58,975 nt of DNA from Chitinispirillales bacterium ANBcel5. GTDB lineage: Bacteria; Fibrobacterota; Chitinivibrionia; Chitinivibrionales; Chitinispirillaceae. The DNA lies in the NCBI GenBank assembly GCA_029688955.1, contig JARUKZ010000026.1, positions 1-58,975 of the forward strand. Direction: 5' to 3'. The notes below the pieces were generated by a model. It worked only from the letters and a program-made list of their open reading frames with translations, was not told where the DNA came from and searched no databases. The translations under genes and the position numbers were made by a program. Numbering within the stretch: position 1 is the stretch's first letter; each line of letters begins with the position of its first letter. Shown here piece after piece: positions 53,517 through 58,975 of the stretch.

Positions 53517-54889
53517 AACCGGTAAAAACGTTGCTTCTAATTGTTTGCTCTCTCTCTCTGTTTACCTTCATTAGTTGTACAAATGTTGCCAGTGGTACAG
53601 AAACAGGAAATCCCGTAATTACTGAGCTTGCTTTTGCACTTTTTGATGTCATAGATTCCACAGATCAGTGGGAACCACAACACTATTTGGTGGATGGAAC
53701 AGAGCAGCTGGATCCGGCCCGCATTTATCAGGATTTTGGAGGAGTAGTGCTTGCAAAGCAGGCGCAGACGCTCTCTACTGAGCAGGAAAAAGAGTTCAAA
53801 GTCATCGAAAGAGAAGACACCGTAATCTATTCTATACCGATAATTATTGCTGATACCCTAATTGAATTTTCAGACACAACTCAACTGCTGATTAATGATT
53901 CCGGTGATTCAGTGTACTTAAGCCGCAGTTATCGTAACGAAATTATTATTACCGATACAATCAGTGTTTTTGACACAGTTACTGTAATTTCTTATGATAC
54001 GCTCTACCTGGATGGTGAGAGTGGGCGCAGCAGTCCTATAGAGATCGTCACCGGGAGTGCTAATCATGAAGGTACGGTAATAAATAAAGATGGTTCTGTG
54101 AGCTACTCCATTCTCATGAGTTACAGGCACGCTAGTTATTCATCCATGATGCCCTCCAGTCCACATCTGATTATTCACCAGGCAGATAATCTTATGTCTC
54201 TGAGCAGAGAATATAAGCAGGATGGTGTAGCAATAGTTGAACAGTACAGTGGCTATGAGCCACAGGATACTATTTTCAGTAAAAGAACCTATAGCTCCAC
54301 CCAGTATGCACTTTTAAATGCATCATATACCACCCCGGCTACAAGTATAAACCTTGACGTACTCTTTTGTAATGGTGAAGATTATAATTTTCAAAACACC
54401 TCTAACAACAATATTTACACTCTTGAACGCAAAATTAGTGAAAACGGCAGTATTAGGGAGAAGGTGTTGTTTGGGGTAGATGATGAAAATGCACGCTCTC
54501 TCAGTACCCAAATTAGTAAGTATTTCCCATCTGACACTAAACGGCGAAGTTATAACACGCACTATTTTCTAAAGGGTGATACTGAGAAACCGGGACACCA
54601 TCACCTTGCTTTGGCTGCAATGAAACAGAGCAGGGTATATAGTCAGGGTGAAGTGGATGAGATGCATATTGAGTTTTCTTTTGAAACAGAATTAAAGCGT
54701 TCCCAAAGTGCTACAAATGCAAAGGTGAGTGCAAGAGTGGTATCTGCAAGAGAAGTTGAAAGCATTTTTGAGGGAAGAATTGACAGAAGTTCCGGAACGG
54801 CAATTGGTGTGCTTGAAATGGATGGAAAGGATTATGCTGTCAGACTTTTTCGCTCCGGAACGTTTATTATGGATGAGATTGTCCGATGA
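53513..54889 (+). CDS. Lipoprotein with GTETGNP motif
   Basis: A 458-aa lipoprotein: signal MKPVKTLLLIVCSLSLFTFISC with acylated Cys22, followed at once by TNVASGTETGNP, a motif that I believe recurs at the mature N-terminus of Fibrobacterota lipoproteins. The rest is beta-rich with many Thr/Asp pairs, and no family recognised. It is translated together with the TIGR02147 protein, suggesting the regulator senses or controls this surface lipoprotein. Confidence 0.75.
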   Translation: MKPVKTLLLIVCSLSLFTFISCTNVASGTETGNPVITELAFALFDVIDSTDQWEPQHYLVDGTEQLDPARIYQDFGGVVLAKQAQTLSTEQEKEFKVIEREDTVIYSIPIIIADTLIEFSDTTQLLINDSGDSVYLSRSYRNEIIITDTISVFDTVTVISYDTLYLDGESGRSSPIEIVTGSANHEGTVINKDGSVSYSILMSYRHASYSSMMPSSPHLIIHQADNLMSLSREYKQDGVAIVEQYSGYEPQDTIFSKRTYSSTQYALLNASYTTPATSINLDVLFCNGEDYNFQNTSNNNIYTLERKISENGSIREKVLFGVDDENARSLSTQISKYFPSDTKRRSYNTHYFLKGDTEKPGHHHLALAAMKQSRVYSQGEVDEMHIEFSFETELKRSQSATNAKVSARVVSAREVESIFEGRIDRSSGTAIGVLEMDGKDYAVRLFRSGTFIMDEIVR

Positions 54890-54891
54890 TA

Positions 54892-54928
54892 CGCAGAGGT
54901 GGGTTGAATCAAAATTCAGCCCACTGCG
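54892..54928. terminator. Possible bidirectional hairpin at converging gene ends
   Basis: CGCAG...TGGGTTGAAT and ATTCAGCCCA.CTGCG pair with a 3-nt bulge, one wobble and a short loop. It overlaps the last codons of the aldo-keto reductase gene. No T run. Confidence 0.4.
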
Positions 54929-55727
54929 GATTCACAAGCCTCTGATCTCTGTTACAGGTATCGATTAGTTCTATCTCTTTTGTGCTCAGACTCACCTCTT
55001 TAGCTGCATAGTTTTGTAGAAGGTGAGAAGCTGAAGAGGCTTTAGGTATTACCACCATCCCCTTTTGCATTAGGTAGGCAAGGGAGAGCCCAGCTTCATT
55101 GATTTGTTTCTCACGTGCAATACTCTGGAGCAGGGGATCTTTAAATACGTGCCCCCGTGCAATGGGGCAATATGCCGTGAGAACCACTCCGTTATTTTTA
55201 CAGTACTTCAGAAGCTCCTTTTGGTTAAGAAAGGGGTGAAACTCTACCTGATTGGTGCAGAGTGGAAGGCTACTCAGCCCAATTGCTTTTTTTAACTTCG
55301 TTAAGGAAAAATTACTGACTCCTATACTTCTTACCCCAGCAGTTTCAACCAGCTTTTGGAATGCTTCGAGAGTCTCTTCAAGCGGAATCGTTTCATTGGG
55401 CCAGTGTATAAGAAGCAAATCAATGTACTCACAGTTTAGTTTCTGCATCGACTGATCAAATTGTTTAAGTACGTCCTGGTACTTCAGGCTGTCATACCAG
55501 ATTTTGGTGGTGATAAAAAGATCGGATCGTTTAAGCCCCGATTTTTTCAAAGCTTTGCCCACCTGATCTTCATTACCGTATGCTGCCGCAGTGTCTATGT
55601 GTCGGTACCCAATTTCAAGAGCTTTCATTACGGTGGTAAAACAGCTGTTTCCTGTCAGTTTCCATGTGCCCAGTCCAAGAACTGGTATCGTATGGCCACT
55701 TTTCATTTCTATGGTCGTAAAACTCAT
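54909..55727 (-). CDS. Aldo-keto reductase
   Basis: A 272-aa NADPH-dependent carbonyl reductase with a TIM barrel. The catalytic tetrad is visible: Asp45 and Tyr50 in HIDTAAAYGNE, Lys75 in TTKIW and His108 in LIHWP. The C-terminal IPKASS segment binds the cofactor phosphate. Similar to 2,5-diketo-gluconate reductase-type enzymes; substrate not determined. GGGGAG precedes the ATG. Confidence 0.92.
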   Translation of the reverse strand: MSFTTIEMKSGHTIPVLGLGTWKLTGNSCFTTVMKALEIGYRHIDTAAAYGNEDQVGKALKKSGLKRSDLFITTKIWYDSLKYQDVLKQFDQSMQKLNCEYIDLLLIHWPNETIPLEETLEAFQKLVETAGVRSIGVSNFSLTKLKKAIGLSSLPLCTNQVEFHPFLNQKELLKYCKNNGVVLTAYCPIARGHVFKDPLLQSIAREKQINEAGLSLAYLMQKGMVVIPKASSASHLLQNYAAKEVSLSTKEIELIDTCNRDQRLVNPQWAEF

Positions 55728-55904
55728 GCAGCTCCCCTAACGTTTAGTTTAACCCTTTAATAATAAATTGTGTGTCACCGGGAACACAAACCGTTTAAGT
55801 AGAGCTAATCACTATAATTATCCTCTGGTATCTCAATTGCAATTAACAGTAGTAGGGATATTTGCTGGTGGGGTTAGTAATTGTTTGTGCACTGGAGGAA
55901 TTTT

Positions 55905-56597
55905 GTGAAAAAGAAGATGTGTTTTCTTTTGTTAGTAATGGTACTTGCAGGTACAGTTGTTTCTGAAGATAAAAGTGAAGTATTGCATAACTATACAGAC
56001 ACTCTTAGTTATGTACTTGGCAGGGATGTAGGATCACAGCTTCAGGAATTTGGAAGAGATTTCAATATCGATCTGTTTACCATGGCTGTTACACAGGTGC
56101 TTACCGGTAAAGAGTCTCTTTTGGAGTCGAAGCAGCGGGATTCTGTCCGGCAGGTATTTGCCGAGCAAATAAAGGAGCTTGAGGAAAAGGAGCTTGAAAC
56201 GATAAGCGAGCGTCTTCGTGAAGAGAGTGTTATCTATATGTCTCAGAATCGAAGGCGAAGGGGAGTGAGAGCAACTGCAAGCGGTTTACAGTACATAGTT
56301 CTGAGCCACTCAGAAGGAAAACAGCCAGGTCCCCAAGACACCGTACGGGCAATATACATCGGGATGCTTACCGATAAAACGGTCATTGACCGTTCTCTTC
56401 CAGATCTGGCTTACATTATCGATCTTGACAAAACTATCCCCGGTCTTTCTGAAGGCATACAAATGATGAGCCCGGGGAGCAGTTACCGCTTTTTCATTCC
56501 CCCCGATCTTGCTTACGGCTCAAACGGTATTCCACCAGAGGTGCCACCCTATTCGGTGATAATTTTTGAAGTGGAACTGGTGGAGATTTTGGATTGA
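55905..56597 (+). CDS. FKBP-type peptidyl-prolyl isomerase, exported
   Basis: A 230-aa Mip/FkpA-like isomerase. A GTG at 55905 is the best start: GGAGG stands six bases before it and a signal peptide (KKKMCFLLLVMVLAGTVVS) follows immediately. N-terminal dimerisation domain about 22-110 (TLSYVLGRDVGSQL), then the FKBP domain about 125-230 (TASGLQYIVL; PGLSEGIQMM; IPPDLAYG; PPYSVIIFEVELVEI). It helps fold periplasmic proteins. The DTVRAIYIGML stretch replaces the usual D.V.V.Y.G segment. Confidence 0.9.
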   Translation: MKKKMCFLLLVMVLAGTVVSEDKSEVLHNYTDTLSYVLGRDVGSQLQEFGRDFNIDLFTMAVTQVLTGKESLLESKQRDSVRQVFAEQIKELEEKELETISERLREESVIYMSQNRRRRGVRATASGLQYIVLSHSEGKQPGPQDTVRAIYIGMLTDKTVIDRSLPDLAYIIDLDKTIPGLSEGIQMMSPGSSYRFFIPPDLAYGSNGIPPEVPPYSVIIFEVELVEILD

Positions 56598-56718
56598 TGC
56601 CTAAGAGACGGCGATAACTGTCCTGTTTAGTAACGGGGCTTTTGGGTTTCGCCGTTCTCCTCTATTTGTTCTCTGTCAGGATACGCTAATGGTTTAATTA
56701 TATTTTGAAGGTAAGGTT

Positions 56719-57855
56719 TCATAGAAAAATAACAACAAGTGCAAAAAACGATAGCAGTGCCCATAAAAACTTGTTCCAATCCCACAATCTCTTTCCGTTA
56801 AAACCACTAAAGGGGAAAAAGAAGAGAAGTAGATCAAAAATCAGAAAAAATATGCCTATACTTATAAAAGAGTGTATAAACATATTGGATGTCCCGGACT
56901 GCTGAGCATAACTCCATACTCCAAAGATAGGTAAAGCCACAATTAAAATACCAGATAAGGCTATTTTGCCTAATTGGGGTATATTCTCGCTATACTTCCA
57001 TACCTTTTCTGCTGGATAAACATTTCCTAACACAGGGAAAAAGCCTCTTAGTAGTATGGCAATCATGAAGCTTAGCGGAAACCCTGATTCAAAGATCCTA
57101 AACCGTACCCTGTAATTTATAATGGCTGCTGTAATCTGCATAGCAATTTGTCGCGTCCCAAGAAGTAATGCAAATGATACGCAATAATAAACCAATGGAG
57201 CGAAATCTCCCTGGTTTGTCAAACTATAGATCAATGAAATAATGATCAGATTAAGAACAAGTGTTGCAGTCCATTGAAGTGCCGGGCTGTCCCGTTTTTG
57301 GGCAACTGGGCGAGCCCAAAGGAAAACCCCTGGTGTCATATAGTGAAACATCTTTAACCACATTAGAAATGTCCAACCACCATAGCGTCGAAACTGTGCT
57401 CCCGGAGAGATAATATCAAAACCGCGTGTAGCGAAAAGCTTGCTTGAACTGGTGTTGTTTCCTTCAACCGCAGCTATCTGTTCATCACAGCCCTCTTCAC
57501 CGAAAAACTCAAGGGCCTTCTCGGTTAAACGCTGGCCCAGCTTTAAGCCTCTGGCCTGAGGATCTGTAAAAATCCAGGAAACTTTCCCTATTTTACCTCG
57601 GTTTGGAAGCGTGAAAAGGTCAAGAATCGCTCCTCCAACAATCTCATTACCTTTCAGAGCAATGAAAGTGTAGGGGGTAAAACTTGAAAAAACACCCTGG
57701 AACCAACCAAATGCGCGAAAAAGGACTTTTCGCGTCGCCTTTTTTTCATCCTCTCTCATTAGGCGAATGACAGTATCATTATCCCTGGTATCCACATTTC
57801 TCCCTTTCCTGTACACTTTGAAGCTGCAATTGTTATTCCTCTGAGAGGTATTCAT
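56719..57855 (-). CDS. GNAT acetyltransferase fused to a membrane domain
   Basis: A 378-aa protein (about 358 if translation starts at an in-frame GTG at 57795, which has a GGGAG site and removes a basic Asn-rich leader). Residues about 28-155 are a GNAT fold with the acetyl-CoA motif QARGLKLGQRL. The C-terminal 190 residues have about six membrane segments. The segment INYRVRFRIFESGF followed by a glycine/proline-rich helix and a final PFSGFNGKRLWDWNK resembles site-2-protease (M50) membrane cores, but the HExxH zinc motif is absent. Likely cytoplasmic acetyltransferase tethered to the membrane; substrate unknown. Confidence 0.7.
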   Translation of the reverse strand: MNTSQRNNNCSFKVYRKGRNVDTRDNDTVIRLMREDEKKATRKVLFRAFGWFQGVFSSFTPYTFIALKGNEIVGGAILDLFTLPNRGKIGKVSWIFTDPQARGLKLGQRLTEKALEFFGEEGCDEQIAAVEGNNTSSSKLFATRGFDIISPGAQFRRYGGWTFLMWLKMFHYMTPGVFLWARPVAQKRDSPALQWTATLVLNLIIISLIYSLTNQGDFAPLVYYCVSFALLLGTRQIAMQITAAIINYRVRFRIFESGFPLSFMIAILLRGFFPVLGNVYPAEKVWKYSENIPQLGKIALSGILIVALPIFGVWSYAQQSGTSNMFIHSFISIGIFFLIFDLLLFFFPFSGFNGKRLWDWNKFLWALLSFFALVVIFL

Positions 57856-58975
57856 CTGTTGTATACTCTACAGGTTTTACACCGAATCCATGCGCTGAAA
57901 ATGAGGTAATCTATACCCCGGCTCCGATCTTTGAGCGTCATAAAAAATCCTGTAATCTATTTCCTTTATAGATAAATGAAACACACATGTTAATTACCTC
58001 ACCTCCCGCGATAATAGCCCTAGGGTCCCCCCAAACGGATCATTTCACGCTTTCACCATTGACGCCCGGCCTCCATAGCCCCGCATAGGAGGCTTAGCCC
58101 CATGAAAATCCTTTTTTCCCCAATCAAACACTCCCTACTCTGTCTTATCGTTTGTATCAAAGGATCTTACGCTCTTAGTGTCGCTTGTATGAAGTTCCAT
58201 AAACAATATCCTGAATATATCCCCACTAAACCCCGCATAGAAGAGCCCATCTGAAGGTTATAACCATCACATTTGCTGTTTAAAGGTATGAAAATGGAGT
58301 ACGATGGATGCAAAAGTGCAGCGATCAGGTCTGTTTCATGGTGGTGCGCCATACAGAACAGGTATGAACGACAAACTTCCATAGTGCGATCGTAGTGTAT
58401 AAGGGAACCAAACACAAAGTTTCGCCTGGTAACTCGAGGTACCAATCATGTGCTAATTTCTCCGGCGTGGTATGAGAACAGGCTTATACCGTTTTGGTTT
58501 TGAATCAGTTTTCTAAGTACAGTGCACTGTTTTTTTCATACAACGGAGTGTTCTCAGGAGGCACTACAGCACATTTTCAGGTGGCAACAAGCTGTTCGCA
58601 ACTACCAAAGTGTGGAATATATGGCGCAATAGTGCTGTTTTTAAATGGAAATACCGCTGTTTTCCGTTCAATGGAACACTATAAACAGGGAAACTATGAC
58701 ACCATTCACCCCATTCTTACACTACCAACAGAAGATTCGTGGCTTAAAACAGGGGTGGGTGAACCATAGTACCGTAATTTTTAGAAGAGGTCCGTAAATT
58801 TTGGCGTATTGAGTCGGATTTTGGTGAATTTGGGCAATAGGAGGCTGGTTTCGCCCAACTTTGGGAGGCGAAAAAGGGTACAAAGTGGTAAGACAGGCTT
58901 GTCGCTTAGGCAGATTGGTTCTGTTCAGGGGCTCGTTTTATCCCTAAAACAACTCTCCTTTTTGTGCTTCTGCGT
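57856..58975. other. Terminal region without recognisable genes
   Basis: About 1.1 kb with only short, unconvincing frames in both directions. No repeat, tRNA or mobile-element end was recognised. Short CC/GG-rich motifs (CCCCGCATAG at about 58078 and 58232) recur but are too short to call. Confidence 0.4.

Noticed and set aside
58494..58769. 91-codon frame near the end of the window
   Set aside because: No ribosome binding site, no domain, and neighbouring frames are equally open.

Overview
The window looks like a chromosomal segment of a Fibrobacterota bacterium, possibly Chitinispirillum-like. The main evidence is a fibro-slime-domain protein (698-4087) and a TIGR02147-family regulator coupled to a lipoprotein gene (52674-54889); both families were first defined in Fibrobacter. 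A complete tol-pal operon, lipoproteins and an outer-membrane barrel show a diderm envelope. A very large 2-hydroxyacyl-CoA dehydratase activase, the split GcvPA/GcvPB glycine system and ThiF family 2 fit an anaerobe. The genus is an inference. Coding density is high except for about 1.25 kb at 48470-49725 and the last 1.1 kb.

Layout: (1) 1-4755: thiF, a large secreted fibro-slime protein and a small membrane protein. (2) 4896-16332: the most unusual part, a co-directional run of ten genes: asparagine-synthase-like protein, hemA, PaaK-like AMP-ligase, hemB, GT4 glycosyltransferase, FAD oxidoreductase, short UbiD, GINT1-like sugar protein, UbiX and a left-handed-beta-helix acyltransferase. From hemA onward it looks like one operon (gaps of 2-86 nt). 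It combines the start of tetrapyrrole synthesis with aromatic-acid activation and decarboxylation and with sugar transfer. I do not recognise it as a described pathway. (3) 16334-20167: an orphan Pnkp-type kinase domain, then a dihydroorotate-dehydrogenase-like protein, a triple-BON protein, two small proteins and an AEC transporter. (4) 20413-24991: tolQ-tolR-tonB/tolA-tolB-pal-cpoB, ending in a terminator. (5) 25161-27593: HAD phosphatase, GreA/B-like protein, a 52-aa candidate membrane peptide and a secreted SH3-like protein. (6) 27684-36599, all minus: gcvT-gcvH-gcvPA-gcvPB, a leucine-rich-repeat protein, a DJ-1 protein, a STAS protein and a ComEC-like protein. (7) 36718-45543: a receiver-ATPase regulator, a pseudouridine synthase, HU with a lysine-rich tail, an unrecognised 575-aa protein and the 1464-aa activase. 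(8) 45617-49725: erythromycin-esterase-like protein, a beta-barrel protein, then a decayed zone with a probable pseudogene, a 43-bp tandem array and REP-like palindromes. (9) 49726-57855: a secreted three-CBM protein divergent from the TIGR02147/lipoprotein pair, an aldo-keto reductase, an FKBP and a GNAT-membrane fusion. No credible gene was seen in 57856-58975.

No rRNA, tRNA, CRISPR array, intact insertion sequence or phage module was recognised. All functional calls rest on reading motifs by eye, with no database search.
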